From: Triangularia verruculosa
Lineage: Eukaryota > Ascomycota > Sordariomycetes > Sordariales > Podosporaceae
Direction of reading: 5' to 3'
DNA: 64,000 nucleotides
Assembly (NCBI GenBank): GCA_033296885.1
Contig: MU863951.1
Span: 1 to 64,000 of the forward strand
The number at the start of each line of letters is the position of its first letter. Positions within the stretch are counted from its first letter, which is position 1. The notes under the pieces are model-generated. The model did no database searches. It was not told the DNA's origin and saw only the letters and a program-made list of their open reading frames with translations. Below are positions 43,129-54,686 of this stretch, in pieces. The position numbers and the translations under genes are program-made.

Positions 43129-45001
43129 ATGCTTGGAAAGAAGTGAGTTTCATCGTTCATCCACCGTGTCTCAACATAACTCGTGCTAAATGTTGTCCAA
43201 GGTCTATCCGCATCAATGGCGCCGACTGTGGTGTCGAGGCCCTGCTCCTCGGCGCCATCACCTCAATTGGCGGATTCCTATTTGGCTACGATACTGGTCA
43301 GATCTCGGGCATGCTGCTGTTTAAAGACTTCAAGGACCGCTTTGGCCAGGTAGATACGCCCGAGGGGCGAGACTTTCGGCCCATTATCCAGTCGCTGCTC
43401 GTCTCGTTGATGAGTATTGGTACACTCTTTGGAGCCTTGAGTGCATCTTAGTAAGTTTGCCAAAATCAGGAGGAAAACGACCTGGCTAACCTTCCGGATA
43501 GCACTGCCGACTGGTGGGGTCGCAGGAAGAGTCTTACGTTCGGTGTTGGCGTCTTCATCATTGGCAACGTTATCCAAATTACCGCCATGAACCACTGGGT
43601 CCACATGATGATGGGCCGTTTCGTTGCTGGCTTGGGCGTCGGCAACCTCTCCGTCGGTGTCCCCATGTTCCAGTCCGAGTGCTCGCCCCGCGAGATCCGT
43701 GGTGCCGTCGTCGCTTCGTATCAGCTCATGATTACTTTTGGCATCCTCATTGCCAACCTCGTCAACTATGCCGTCAGACAAATTGAGGACTCCCCGGCTT
43801 CCTGGAGAATCGTCATCGGCCTGGGCATTGCATTTTCCCTGCCGCTCGGTCTCGGTATCCTTCTGGTGCCCGAGTCTCCAAGATGGTTGGCCGCGAGATC
43901 TAGGTGGGACGAAGCTCGCTTGTCTCTGGCCCGTCTGCGCGGCATGAAGAACGATCCCCACCACCAGCTCGTAGAAGACGACATGCACGAGATGAAGGGA
44001 ATTCTGGAAAAGGAGCGTGCTGTCGGTGTCGGGTCCTGGGCCGAGTGCTTTGTGCCAAAGCCTAACGGCGTCCCCAAGCAGGTGTATCGGACAATGCTCG
44101 GAATCTCGCTTCACTTCCTGCAGCAGTGGACCGGCGTCAACTACTTCTTCTATTATGGCGCCACCATCTTCGAGTCGGCCGGTATCGAAGATCCCATTCA
44201 AACACAACTCATTCTCGGTGCCGTCAATGTCGCTTGCACCTTTTACGGCTTGTATGTCGTCGAAAAGTACGGCCGTCGTTGGCCGTTGCTCATTGGCGCT
44301 GTCTGGCAGGCGGCGTGGCTTGCTGTGTTTGCCTCCATGGGTACTGCGTTGGACCCCGCAAACAACCGAACTTCGGGTATCCTGATGATCGTGTCGGCTG
44401 CCATGTTCATTGCTTCCTTCGCTGCAACGTGGGGACCCATCTGCTGGGTCGTCATCGGCGAAACGTTCCCTCTACGCACCCGTGCCAAACAGGCCTCCCT
44501 GGCGACTGCTGGCAACTGGCTTGGAAATTGTGAGTATTTTTCCCTGTTCAGCCCCCCTTGTGACGAATGAGCCTAACCTTTTCTCCAGTCATGATCTCGT
44601 TCCTCACGCCCCTTGCGACTGACGGGATTGGATATGCCTATGGTTTTGTGTTTGTTGCTACCAACATTGCGGGCGCACTATTGGTGTACTTCTTCCTCTA
44701 CGAGTCGGTCAGTCTCAGTCTGGAGAATGTCGACATGATGTACAGCGAGCCAAGCCTGAAACCCTGGACGTCCAAGAAGTGGATGCCTCCTGGATATGTT
44801 ACACGCATGAAGCGTGACGAGGACTTTTTCCACAATGACCGGGCTCAGCACGCCAGTGGAGTAGATGATTTGGATGACCGAACCACGGCGGTGCCTAGCG
44901 GGAGACCCAGCCGAGCGGTTGATGAAGAAAAGAAGAGGGACAGCGCTACTGGGTTGGGCGGCACTGAGTCGAGGGAAGAAAGGGTCAACAGGACGGTGTG
45001 A
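43129..45001 (+). CDS. MFS hexose transporter/sensor, RCO-3-like
   Basis: Sugar-porter family membrane protein, 567 residues from exons 43129-43142, 43202-43450, 43502-44529 and 44589-45001. The first exon is only 14 bases (MLGK plus part of the next lysine codon). Signatures: FLFGYDTGQISGML in helix 1, ADWWGRRKSL after helix 2, VPESPRWLAA after helix 6, QQWTGVNYFFYYG in helix 7 and EKYGRRWPLL after helix 8. The usual PETKG at the end of helix 12 is replaced by YESVSLSLENVDMMY, followed by KPWTSKKWMPPGY and a hydrophilic tail. This combination recalls the RCO-3 glucose sensor/transporter group of filamentous fungi, so a sensing role is possible; transport of glucose is the family default. Confidence 0.9.
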
Positions 45002-45936
45002 GGGTGTCAGGGGCTGGAAAGGAACGTCTCTTGTTAGTTCTTACGGCCGTATGGACGTCCGTAGAGTTTAGGAGCTCTTGGAGTATCTTCTGGTTCTGGA
45101 ACGTTTTCAGCGGCATGAGATAGGTAACGAAGTATGATAATGATTCCACCATCTGAACAATTTGGTCAATAGGTACCTATCCATGTTGTGAAACTAGAAC
45201 GTTCGTGGGAGCCATTAGATGACGGGCGCTTTCGAACTGGCGGCAACACATTAGCTGGAGGAGGAATGAATGGGATGATTCTGTGACACAGCTTTCGACT
45301 GTTGGCATGGCACAAGAATAACGCCAAGCCGAGGTCCATTGCTGCTGTAAACCGCCCTGCTGGAAGAGTGGGGCTCCGTTGGGTTACTGTGGGGGGTCGG
45401 GTGTTAGTGGGACGCCAAGTTTCTCTGGGCCGCCGCCATCCAGGTACAGATAGTCGGCCATTAATCACACTTGAAGGCATATTGACTGTCTTAGGATGTC
45501 CGCCAGCTCTTCGATAGAAATTTGAGGTTGTATCCTGGCAACCTCGGAACCTGCCTGGTATTTACAGCAGCAAGCAAACACTTAGCTCTAGGCCGCGGCT
45601 GCCATCCATTCCAGATCAGGAAAGCATTGATGAACATACCGGCCAGCGCTTGGCTCGAGCTCATCCATTCGCCATCATGGAATGGACCGGCACCTCTGGG
45701 GAGAATGGCAGTTTCCGCCCAGAGAAGAAGCGGAAACCCTGCGGCAGGGACAGGAGAGCTGAGTGTCAGTGACACCCGCCGGTGCGCACGTATGTACGAT
45801 GCCGAGCTGTACACAGCTGACACGTGCTCCTGCCCTCTCATCGCAATTCCAGCGTCCAATGCCGCCGTAAGTAGTTATAAGAGCGCCTGCCTGGCTGTCC
45901 TGAACCACCCGTTCTCGACCATCAACCACCTCGACC
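45002..45936. other. Intergenic region
   Basis: 935 bases with no gene called. Contains the TATA box of the following peptidase. Confidence 0.5.
45876..45881 (+). promoter_or_regulatory. TATA-like element of the S53 peptidase gene
   Basis: TATAAG inside GTTATAAGAG, 61 bases before the peptidase ATG. Confidence 0.45.
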
Positions 45937-47766
45937 ATGATACGCTCTATCTTGCTGGTGGCCGCCGTGGCCTCGGTGGCTTCGGCTCGCGTCATGGACA
46001 GGCTCGCAGCCGTCCCGAGAGGGTGGGAAACCGTCCGTCGAGCTTCACCCGGAGAGACCGTCTCGCTTCGGATTGCCCTCAAACAGCAGCGGTCCGACGC
46101 CCTGGAGCAAGCCGTGCTCGAGATTTCGGATCCCGGACATCCCAAGTACGGCAGGCACCTGACGCGTGACGAACTCAGATCCTACACGGCTCCGTCCGAG
46201 TCTGCAACCTTGGCCGTCACTCGCTGGCTTGATGACCACAATATTCAGTCTGCAGCGGTGGAAAACGACTGGGTCTCTTTTAGCACTACGGTCGAAAATG
46301 CTAGCAATCTCCTCAAGACGGACTTTGCCTGGTACCGGAATGCGGACGGCGGCGGTGAGCTCAAGCTGCGAACTCTTGGCTATTCGGTCCCCGACGAGGT
46401 AGCAACACACATCGACCTGGTGCAGCCCACCACTCGATTCGGCCAGCCTGTCGCCAAGCGGTCTACCATCTTTGAAATGCACCATCTGGACGCTGCTGCT
46501 GCCAACAAGATCAAGCTTGCCGCTGGCGCTGCTGATGGGTGCAATATGACTATCACACCGGATTGTCTGAAGTGGCTATACGATATCAAGTACACGCCTA
46601 CAGATGCGATTGAGAATACCATTGCCTTTGCTTCGTTTCTGGAGCAGTACGCCCGCTATGACGACTTCCAGACATTCCAGAGCAAGTATGTTCCGGAAGC
46701 TCAAGGACAGAACTTTACTGTGGAGCTGGTGAACGGAGGCTTGGACGATCAGAAGAGCTGGCATGACAGCGGTGAGTAGTATCACCTCTAGCCTTGTTGA
46801 TAATGGTCAGCAACTTACACCTTCTCCCCATGGGAAACAGGCGAGGCAAATCTCGATATTCAGTACATCCTCGGTGTCAGCCACCCTATTCCCATCCTCC
46901 AATACAGCACGGGCGGCCGCGGTCCCTTGATCCCGACCAAAACTCAACCGACACCTCCGGGCACCAACGAGCCCTACTTGGAATGGCTCACGTACCTTCT
47001 CAACCAAACCGACGACAAGATTCCAAAGGTTATTTCGGTATCATACGGCGAAGAAGAGCAGTCGATCCCCCGGGACTACGCCGTCAAGGTGTGCAACATG
47101 TTTATGCAGCTCGGGGCGAGAGGCGTATCGGTCATCTTCGCGTCGGGAGACTCTGGTCCGGGTACCCATTGCATCCGTAGTACGGACAATTCGACGTACT
47201 TTGAACCAACATTTCCAGCCGGTTGCCCTTATGTCACGTCGGTGGGGGCGACGTTCTTTACCAATCCCGAAAGAGCTATCGGCTTCTCGTCCGGTGGCTT
47301 CAGCATGTATCACCCGAGACCAAAATGGCAAAGGACCGCGGTAGAGCCCTACTTGAGGACGATTGGGGATACCTATGCCCCTTACTTTGATCCCCGTGGG
47401 AGGGCCATCCCCGATATCGCGGCCCAGGGGTCGAACTTCAATGTCATTGACAAGGGATGGGACTCGCTGCTTTCAGGGACCAGTGCTTCGGCCCCGGTGA
47501 TAGCCGGGATTGTGGGCTTGTTGAACGCGGCGAGGTATACGCAGGGCTTGCCATCGCTGGGGTTCCTAAATCCATGGTTGTACAACAATTCCGATGCCTT
47601 CACGGACATTGTTGTCGGAGCCGGGGTGGGATGTAGGAAGCGTAAGGACCTTGGGCATGGCGCCTTTTGGAATGCCACGGTGGGCTGGGACCCGGTAACA
47701 GGTCTGGGGACGCCCAAGTTTGGAAGGTTGTTGGAGCTGGCGGCTCCGGGAGTTGCCAATGCCTAA
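45937..47766 (+). CDS. Secreted S53 peptidase (sedolisin / tripeptidyl-peptidase type)
   Basis: Acid-active serine-carboxyl peptidase, 586 residues from exons 45937-46771 and 46841-47766. Signal peptide at 1-17; pro-domain (Pro-kumamolisin type) at about 30-180 with DPGHPKYGRHLTRDEL; catalytic domain after a linker near 190-215. The catalytic Glu280 and Asp284 lie in GEANLDIQY just after the intron, the oxyanion Asp382 in ASGDSGPG and the nucleophile Ser493 in SGTSASAPVIAG. The C-terminal calcium site region (GWDPVTGLGTP) is intact. It is likely active extracellularly at low pH, releasing tripeptides or cutting internally. Several N-glycosylation sequons fit secretion. Confidence 0.95.
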
Positions 47767-49235
47767 GGTCTTGGGGAAACAGGGCGAGAGCATGGTTAGC
47801 TGGTATCAGTATAAGATAGTGGTAAAGTTAATGAGAAGCTTCCTTCTTGGGCACCTAGATAGTCGGGAGGGCTCAAGATGATGCCACCAAAGACAGCTTG
47901 TAATCACGTCTATCCTGTGGTCCGATATGTGTGAGAGTACAGCACAAAGTGCAACGGTCTGTGGGACTGGGACTGGGACTTGGCGGTGGCTAAAAATGGA
48001 GCCCTGGCTGAACTGACCGCGGCACCGGCTCAGGGGGGAGAGGTGCCGGAAGGGATCTGAAGGAGGGGGGTGGCCGACTCCACTCTTTTGGTTGGGCTCA
48101 AATTCACGTTCTCACAGTGCACAGATTCTCCCAATCGCGATTGATGGGAATAAGCGGAAAGCTGGCGTGGTGGTATTGGGCTGCCTATGGTATGCAAGGA
48201 GGTCGATGTCGAAGTAGGTCATACCGTACGCTGCATGCCTATTGCGTCTGCCGTGCTGCATGATGATAAACAATGAGATGGGCGGGCGGATAAGCGGGTG
48301 GTGGTTGCCAGGTTATCCATACATGTGAAGAGCAGACCGAAGTGACAGGATGCCAAGTGATGCGATGATGCCGCGCCGGCGGCCGAGCAAAAGCTTCCCC
48401 AACTCTGATGTTGCATCAGCAGCCACTGATCGTACACCGCCCAACCCAGGGCACTCGGGCATGACGGGAACGGGCACTCCACTTGTGCCCTCCTCTGGAA
48501 CCCGTGGACCCAGGGGCTTTTATCTTAGATTCTTGATAATCAAGATTAAGCTTTACCTGACTGGAAGGAGACTATCAGCCAGAACCAACAGTGAGATGTC
48601 ACAAGTTAGGAATTAAGCTGGGTGGTTGTCTGGTGGCCGGGAAAAAAGCCTAGAAGTTTCGTCGATCGCAGACAGAACCAGGACGGGGCTCCCCTGGCGT
48701 CCAACAGCGCTAGGGCCGAGGCGGGAACCCTGTCGCCTTGTCTGGCGAGGGCAGTCGGCTTTTTTTCATCGCGTCCCTCTTTTGGCTGCCGCGCGCCGAC
48801 CAATCAGCACGGGCTGGAAGGCCCTGATGCAACAAGCTTGGGCCACCAGCCAACAGCCCGTGCGGAACCGAAATCTGCAGGTCGGGGTCGGGTGGTCACG
48901 CATGTTTCCCCAGAAGCCCAGGAAAGCAGAAACAGGACAAGGGCGCAAAATTTATGCCTGGCCCGGTGCCTTTCTCCATCTTTCCTTCTCCTCACCTACA
49001 CTGCCGTCTCTTCCTTGTCCGTTTCCTTCAGCTTCAGGTTTGCTTGTGTGCTGCCTGTCTGCTGCTGCCACGCCGTTTGCCCTTGTGCCGCCCACTCGTA
49101 ACGCCCTACACACGCTGCGCCTTAACCCCGAGAGCTCTGCCAGCCGGCGCAAGCTCTCCCTTGTGAGAGGCTGACCAAACGAAACGGCCCAGGAAAATTC
49201 AAAAGATCCTCGTCATTGTTCTCGAGCACCTAAGA
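47767..49235. other. Intergenic region and long leader of the Rxt3 gene
   Basis: 1.5 kb with no gene called. From about 48960 the plus strand becomes pyrimidine-rich, as expected for a fungal transcription start region. Overlapping frames of up to 182 codons here are arginine/serine/proline-rich with no domain. Confidence 0.5.
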
Positions 49236-52200
49236 ATGGACCCAAGACAACCACCACCACCACCACCGCCGCCACAGCACCCCTTCTCACGGAACGCTGC
49301 CGCATCGCCATTCACTCGACCGTCTTTTCCTCCCGCCAACGCGAATCCACCGACATCGCAACCCCCGTATCCACCCGCGCCGTCGCATGCCCCGTCCCAC
49401 GGCCCTCAACCGCATCCGCCGACCTCGACCGGCCCTCCCTATCCCGAAATGCACGCGCGCAAGCCATCCGATCCGCATTCATATTATCCCGGCGCCAGGC
49501 AGTACGGCGGTCCCGAGGCTGGCCCCGGCCCGATGCCGCCGTCAACTCACTCGCGACATCCAAGCACCTCGTCGATAGCTTCAGGTCCGGTAATGACTCG
49601 CGCCATGCCGCCACCCTCTTCACCGCCACAGCAGCAGCAGCAGCAGGGACAACAGCAACAGCAGGGAGGACCGGGCGCGCACCAGATGGGCGGCTCTTAT
49701 GGCCCGCCAGCACCGCGCCCTCCACCTGTACAAGTCGGACCTCCAACCGCTTTTCCTAGAGGACGTGAACTACCGGCGCTGGAAACACTCACGAGAACGG
49801 GACAGCCTGGAAGCAGCATGTCCATCTCTTCCATGCTTGCCAATAGGGAGCCACCTCAGTACGCGCCTGGACCACCGCCAAATGGTCCTGGTCCTGGTCC
49901 TGGTCCTGGTTCCGGCTACAACCAGCAGCCTGTTCATGCTTCCCCTCGAATGCACCCTGCTGCGGCTCCAGAATATGCGCCCTTCCGACGGCCACATACT
50001 CCAGAGCATCATCGTATGTACGACGGTCGTGATCCAAGAGCCACGACGGCAGCATCCCCCCCGACCTACAACTCGACTCCGGAAGTGCAGCGCTATGGCA
50101 CCCCACAAGCACAACCATACCCCCAAAGAGGGCCGCCAATGCAGCTAAATGATCAAGGAAGGGACCCTCGAGAACCACCACGAATGTCGAATCAGGGCGT
50201 GCCTCCTCGACCCAACAGCCAGCCAAAGTCATTTCAGCCTGTTGGGCCTCCACGAATGGAAGTGACTAGACCGCCGAATGAGATGTACGGACACAGAGAA
50301 GAGCAACTACGGCCAGCCCCAGCGGAGGAATACAACCCCGAACGCCCAATTAGAGTGCTCAAGTATGAAGAACAGCCGCGATTCATGCCGGATAGGGAAA
50401 GGTATGAAAGAGAAAGGCAGGAGAGGGAGCGTCATGAGCGCGAAATGGAATTCCGAGAAAGAGAACGAAGGGAAAGAGCCATGTCTGGTGGTGATCCAGG
50501 GCGACCGCCACATGGCATGCATCCGCAAGAGTTTGCCCGGCAAATGGAACAGCGGGCACAGCAGCCGTACGGTCGGCCTCCAGAACCGCGGGAGCAAGGA
50601 AATCACTGGCCGAGACCTGGGTATGAACCACAGCGAGCACCTTACGATCCCGCCATGCACCATGGACCTCCGAGACACCAAGAATACCCTCCTGCATCCG
50701 GGCCGCACTACAATAATGGCCCTCATCAATTTGTGGAGCGCCACCCGATGCCTCCTCACCAGAACGCCATTCCTCCACCCGGACCCGTCCATCCTCAGTC
50801 CTACGACTCTCCGGACCGCCAGCGCATGAACCACATGCACATGGACCGCCAGCCACAACAGCAACCGCTCCCACCACGAAGCCGCGAAGATCAGGCTGTT
50901 CCACCTCCGTCGGTTGCATACGGCGGCCTAGGGGCCCCACCCATGTACGATTCCCCTCTAAATCGGAGCATGGAGGAGCTCAATACGCCACATGGAAACC
51001 AGCGAAGTTTATTGGGCATCCAGGAAATCAACAGGAAAGGGCGCATTTCACCCTTGCCACAAGCGGTTCAGGGAGCACAACCCCAGCTGGCGGGGCCCGC
51101 AGGTGAGCCTGGCATCAAGAGCGAGTTTGGTCGCATGTTTTCTGGCATTGGTAGCGGCGTCGGTGCCATCTCCAGCCCTGTTCCTACAGGCGCGCAGCTT
51201 CCGTTTAATGCCATTGGGCTGCTTCGCCGGGAGGAGCACGAGGGCGCCCTCCACGAGCCGGTTGTGGAGGTGGCCAAGCCTGGACGCGGAAAGAGGAGAA
51301 AGTTGAAGGATGAGGATATTCGGGACGAAGACGGCAGCACAGGTAGATCGACTCCAGTGGGAGGCCGTGCCAAAAAGGCAAAGACTCACGCGCACCACCA
51401 TCATCAGTATGTTCCCACCTCAGGCTTGCCAGGCCAGGCGTCTAACTTTGGTAGTCATCATCATCACCATCACCATCATGGTATGGACCAAATCGGATCC
51501 CCTGCCAATGCCGCCAACGCTCCGTTCAAACATGTCAAGGGCTCCACACCGGTCCCCTCACCAAAATCAGGCCTTGCGAGGGAGCTTCCAAACGCACATC
51601 ACCATCACCATCATCCAGCCCCCAGATCTGCCCCAGCCAAGGCGGTTCCGCCGCCTCGGAGTCCATCTCCCGTCATTCTCCCCAAGCCAAAACAGGTCAT
51701 CTCGTCAAAGACCGTGTTGGATGCGGTGGCTGGCCACCAGCGTATGCACCTCGGCGATGTCATTTACAAGCCGCGCCTTCAGCCCGCTCGGGCGCAGGAC
51801 CCCAGAACAGGACGGCCTCCACGAACTCCATTCAAGTCCACCATGGAGCCTCTACCTTTTGACATGATTCGGGACAAGTACAACTGCACGCTTACGGTCA
51901 AGATTGGAAAGGAGCATTTGAGCAGCGAAGTCCGCGAGGAGATCACACGAACGAGAGCCTTGTGGGGGACAGAAGTGTACACTGACGATTCGGATGTGAT
52001 TGCCGCATGCATTCACGGGGGGTGGATCAGGGGCGAGTGGCACAAGGATGTCAACATCAGCCTTCTCAACCTCGACCAAGGGTACAGCGTGTCAGATGTG
52101 CGAGAGGAGACCAGACGACAAGGCACCACGAATGGGCAGTCGACATCTCCTCCCTCCAACCTTAGCGTCCTTGACGCGCCGCCCAAGACAGGCCCCATGG

Positions 52201-52865
52201 CGGTGCCCGAAAACCGCGACCTTCACGTCAAGCTTGTGATTCTCCCGCGACTAGAGAAATATGCCTCCACAACACGATTTGGCATCAAGAGTCGGGAGTT
52301 TGGCGGCACTATCGCGTCTGCGGATGACGGAAGACCAAGGATCAATGCCACGCACGACGGAATTAGCTACATGATCACCGAGATCAGATGGCTCACCAAC
52401 GGTGGTGAGTCGCAGAACCGGCTCAGGGGCAAAGCACGAAGGGAGAGGATACGGAAGGCACTGCGAGAGATTGAGCTTACTCCTGCATGGGCCAAGGCGA
52501 CGAGTAACGGCAGTGCGCCAGGATCGGAGAAGCAAGGGCCTGTCAGCAAAGCGTCCAGTGAGGTTGATAAGGAGAATCAGCCAGAAAATAATGCGCAGGA
52601 CATGGAGGTGGAAGTTTCGAAAGCGCCAGAGGAGCCAAAGGAGGCCGCGGTTGCACAAGAGGTGGAAGACGCCAGCAGTAAGACTGCAAGTGAGGTTACG
52701 ATGACAGGTGTGGAAGCGAGCGGTGCTCCGGCGAAAGAAATGACGCCTGTCGCGGTAGAGGTGACGGAGCCTACACCAGATGTTGCTGTGGTCCCGGCGG
52801 CAACGGCAGCAACGGCAGCAACGGCAGCAACGGCAGCAACGGCAGCTCCCGAGGCTACGGTTTGA
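49236..52865 (+). CDS. Rxt3 domain protein, Rpd3L histone deacetylase complex subunit
   Basis: 1209 residues, single exon. The N-terminal 850 residues are disordered: proline runs directly after MDPRQ, glutamine tracts at 49629-49664, PG repeats, an arginine/glutamate charged stretch near 385-420 (RERYERERQERERHERE), and two histidine runs of eight and more. The conserved Rxt3 domain starts near residue 870 with LPFDMIRDKYNCTL and contains ALWGTEVYTDDSDV and CIHGGWIRGEWHKDV. In yeast Rxt3 belongs to the large Rpd3 deacetylase complex, which represses transcription in the nucleus. A KRRKLKDEDIRD stretch near 690 may be a nuclear signal. The C-terminus is an alanine/threonine repeat encoded by a nine-base tandem repeat. 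The SDH assembly gene converges on it 245 bases away. Confidence 0.9.
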   Translation: MDPRQPPPPPPPPQHPFSRNAAASPFTRPSFPPANANPPTSQPPYPPAPSHAPSHGPQPHPPTSTGPPYPEMHARKPSDPHSYYPGARQYGGPEAGPGPMPPSTHSRHPSTSSIASGPVMTRAMPPPSSPPQQQQQQGQQQQQGGPGAHQMGGSYGPPAPRPPPVQVGPPTAFPRGRELPALETLTRTGQPGSSMSISSMLANREPPQYAPGPPPNGPGPGPGPGSGYNQQPVHASPRMHPAAAPEYAPFRRPHTPEHHRMYDGRDPRATTAASPPTYNSTPEVQRYGTPQAQPYPQRGPPMQLNDQGRDPREPPRMSNQGVPPRPNSQPKSFQPVGPPRMEVTRPPNEMYGHREEQLRPAPAEEYNPERPIRVLKYEEQPRFMPDRERYERERQERERHEREMEFRERERRERAMSGGDPGRPPHGMHPQEFARQMEQRAQQPYGRPPEPREQGNHWPRPGYEPQRAPYDPAMHHGPPRHQEYPPASGPHYNNGPHQFVERHPMPPHQNAIPPPGPVHPQSYDSPDRQRMNHMHMDRQPQQQPLPPRSREDQAVPPPSVAYGGLGAPPMYDSPLNRSMEELNTPHGNQRSLLGIQEINRKGRISPLPQAVQGAQPQLAGPAGEPGIKSEFGRMFSGIGSGVGAISSPVPTGAQLPFNAIGLLRREEHEGALHEPVVEVAKPGRGKRRKLKDEDIRDEDGSTGRSTPVGGRAKKAKTHAHHHHQYVPTSGLPGQASNFGSHHHHHHHHGMDQIGSPANAANAPFKHVKGSTPVPSPKSGLARELPNAHHHHHHPAPRSAPAKAVPPPRSPSPVILPKPKQVISSKTVLDAVAGHQRMHLGDVIYKPRLQPARAQDPRTGRPPRTPFKSTMEPLPFDMIRDKYNCTLTVKIGKEHLSSEVREEITRTRALWGTEVYTDDSDVIAACIHGGWIRGEWHKDVNISLLNLDQGYSVSDVREETRRQGTTNGQSTSPPSNLSVLDAPPKTGPMAVPENRDLHVKLVILPRLEKYASTTRFGIKSREFGGTIASADDGRPRINATHDGISYMITEIRWLTNGGESQNRLRGKARRERIRKALREIELTPAWAKATSNGSAPGSEKQGPVSKASSEVDKENQPENNAQDMEVEVSKAPEEPKEAAVAQEVEDASSKTASEVTMTGVEASGAPAKEMTPVAVEVTEPTPDVAVVPAATAATAATAATAATAAPEATV
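49629..49646 (+). repeat. CAG trinucleotide repeat (polyglutamine)
   Basis: Six consecutive CAG codons in the Rxt3 gene, followed by a mixed CAA/CAG run for five more glutamines after one glycine. Confidence 0.9.
49884..49907 (+). repeat. Six-base tandem repeat GGTCCT x4
   Basis: Four exact GGTCCT units plus a diverged fifth, coding for alternating glycine and proline in the Rxt3 protein. Confidence 0.85.
51456..51479 (+). repeat. CAT/CAC repeat (eight histidines)
   Basis: Eight histidine codons in a row within the Rxt3 gene; a second histidine cluster lies about 120 bases downstream near 51597. Confidence 0.9.
52801..52845 (+). repeat. Nine-base tandem repeat, five exact copies
   Basis: CAACGGCAG repeated five times without a mismatch, coding for the Ala-Thr-Ala unit at the very end of the Rxt3 protein. 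Exact copies suggest recent expansion and likely length variation between strains. Confidence 0.95.
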
Positions 52866-53110
52866 GAAGGGATTCGCGTCAACTTGGAAATATCAGGAGC
52901 TAGTCTTGAAGAGGTTGTTTAGTTACACTTGCTGGCATGGGAACGTGCCGTTTGTCCTTGGAGGTAGATACCCAGCTGGGGTTACGCGTAGTGTGTTATT
53001 TTGAGCTGTAGTGAGCAAGCAAACACGGCAAACTGCATGGTCTTTTGTGGCTCCAGTGACTTTGTTGGTACAGGATATTGATACACGGGACACTCTTGAT
53101 TCCCTCCATT

Positions 53111-53572
53111 TTAAAAGTCCGTCACCCTGCCATTATAACTCCAGTCGCCCTTGTCACCCCACCTCAATGGCTCGTTCTTGGGGCCGCCCACTTCACCTGT
53201 TTTGGGGTTGACGTCCCCTTCAAACTCGGGCGGCGCACCCTTCCTGATGCCACCGCTAAAGGTCTGCTCTTCTTCGGGCTTAGCAGTCTTTGCTTCTGCT
53301 GGCTGCTGAGCAGGGTCGGTGGAAGGGGAGGAGACGTGTCTTGATGTCGAGAGGGGCTGGTCGGCGGGGACCTGGTTGTGCGAAGAGAGAGCAGCCTCGG
53401 CGGCTCGTTGGAGACGCTCGAACTCGGCTTGCTGATCTGCTGGAAGACGGGGAGGGGATGGGGAGGACTGGAGGAAGGAGGCAGCGTAGGTACGAGTTGC
53501 GACGGGCGTGATCATGGAGGAGGTGCGGAGAGGTCGGAGGAGCGCAGGGCGCAGGGAGAAGAGTCGGGACAT
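53111..53572 (-). CDS. Succinate dehydrogenase assembly factor 4 (Sdh8/SDHAF4)
   Basis: 153 residues, single exon, start codon at 53570-53572. The N-terminal 40 residues are basic and hydroxylated without acids (RLFSLRPALLRPLRTSS), a mitochondrial presequence. A proline-rich linker leads to the conserved C-terminal DUF1674 motif: FEGDVNPKTGEVGGPKNEP and RWGDKGDWSYNGRVTDF. This protein binds flavinylated SdhA in the matrix, protects it from making oxygen radicals and helps it join SdhB. Length and C-terminal signature are normal for the family. Confidence 0.95.
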   Translation of the reverse strand: MSRLFSLRPALLRPLRTSSMITPVATRTYAASFLQSSPSPPRLPADQQAEFERLQRAAEAALSSHNQVPADQPLSTSRHVSSPSTDPAQQPAEAKTAKPEEEQTFSGGIRKGAPPEFEGDVNPKTGEVGGPKNEPLRWGDKGDWSYNGRVTDF

Positions 53573-54686
53573 CTTGTTCGGCTGCTTCTTTCGACGTAGA
53601 TGAATACTCTGGTTTGGCGCAATGTTGGCGATATGGAAAAATTACAGTCAACAGACAGCGGCGAAGATAAGGTAGCCGAGGCGGGGGATGACGGAATCAG
53701 TGGGCAGTAGTGACCCACTCTGTGGACCCGGGAAACCGATCCCCAACGACCATCTGGAGTGGCCCAAGCTCAGTTTTCCCTTTCACATGGATTCCCGTCA
53801 GTCGATTCGATCAAGGACTGCAGCCCAAACTCACCGACGCTGGATCGGGATTGCGGTTTTGGAAATTCCATCTTACTGAAGATGAGCCCGACAGTTCAGA
53901 ACTCCCACACATCAAACAGTTTTCACCGCCAGCACCAGCCCGGATTCAAGGACCGCAGGGCCAGATGACCGCCTTTGGGCCGTAGTGTTGACAGACCATA
54001 TACGGCCTGCCGCAATTTGAAGGTAATTACCTGCTTATCCCGCCTGGGTCTCTTTGCTGGAAGAGCCTTCTCACGCTCGGATAGATCTTGAAATTCCAAT
54101 CTTCACAGCAAGACGTTGCATTTGGGCTCAGTTTGACGCCTAAATGGCGCTGTTGGGCCATCTTCATTGGCTGGGGCCGCAGTGAGCCTGCCCAGTCCCT
54201 GGCCAGCGTCAGTGTCAACGGCATCGATCCGCCTGGAGGAAGACACCTGGTCATGCCGACAAATGCCACAAATTCAGTGGCCAATGGGCAGCTTCTCGGC
54301 TGCGTCGTTATCGTTTGCGACTATTTGCAATGACGGGCTGGGTCAGTTGAGGGGGGCCAGGGGGGTGGCCTTTTCGTTCTGCGGCTGTCCCCCGCACCCG
54401 AGACCATGTGAGCCCTCGAGTGCCATGGGATTTAGCTCCAATGATGCCCAGAACACCCCTCCCTCCGGCAACCACCGCTCGACTCGACCATTTGTGCCAT
54501 CCGACTTCCAGTTCGGCAACAGACTCCGCCGGTAGAACCTTCGTTTTGTCCCATGGCCTTCATCCTATGGTAGCTGAATCTGCATCGTGAGACTGGACTA
54601 CTGGGAGGAACGGGGATATTCATGGCAACACGCGAACTGCCTCTCGCACCACTGCCGGCCCTGCCCCGCTTTCTGTCGATCCCATA
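53573..54686. other. Divergent intergenic region
   Basis: 1.1 kb holding the promoters of the SDH assembly factor (-) and the protein kinase (+). No gene or RNA recognised. Confidence 0.5.

Noticed and set aside
48622..49174. Two overlapping frames of 159 and 182 codons upstream of the Rxt3 gene
   Set aside because: Low-complexity translations in the pyrimidine-rich leader region; no ATG context or domain support.
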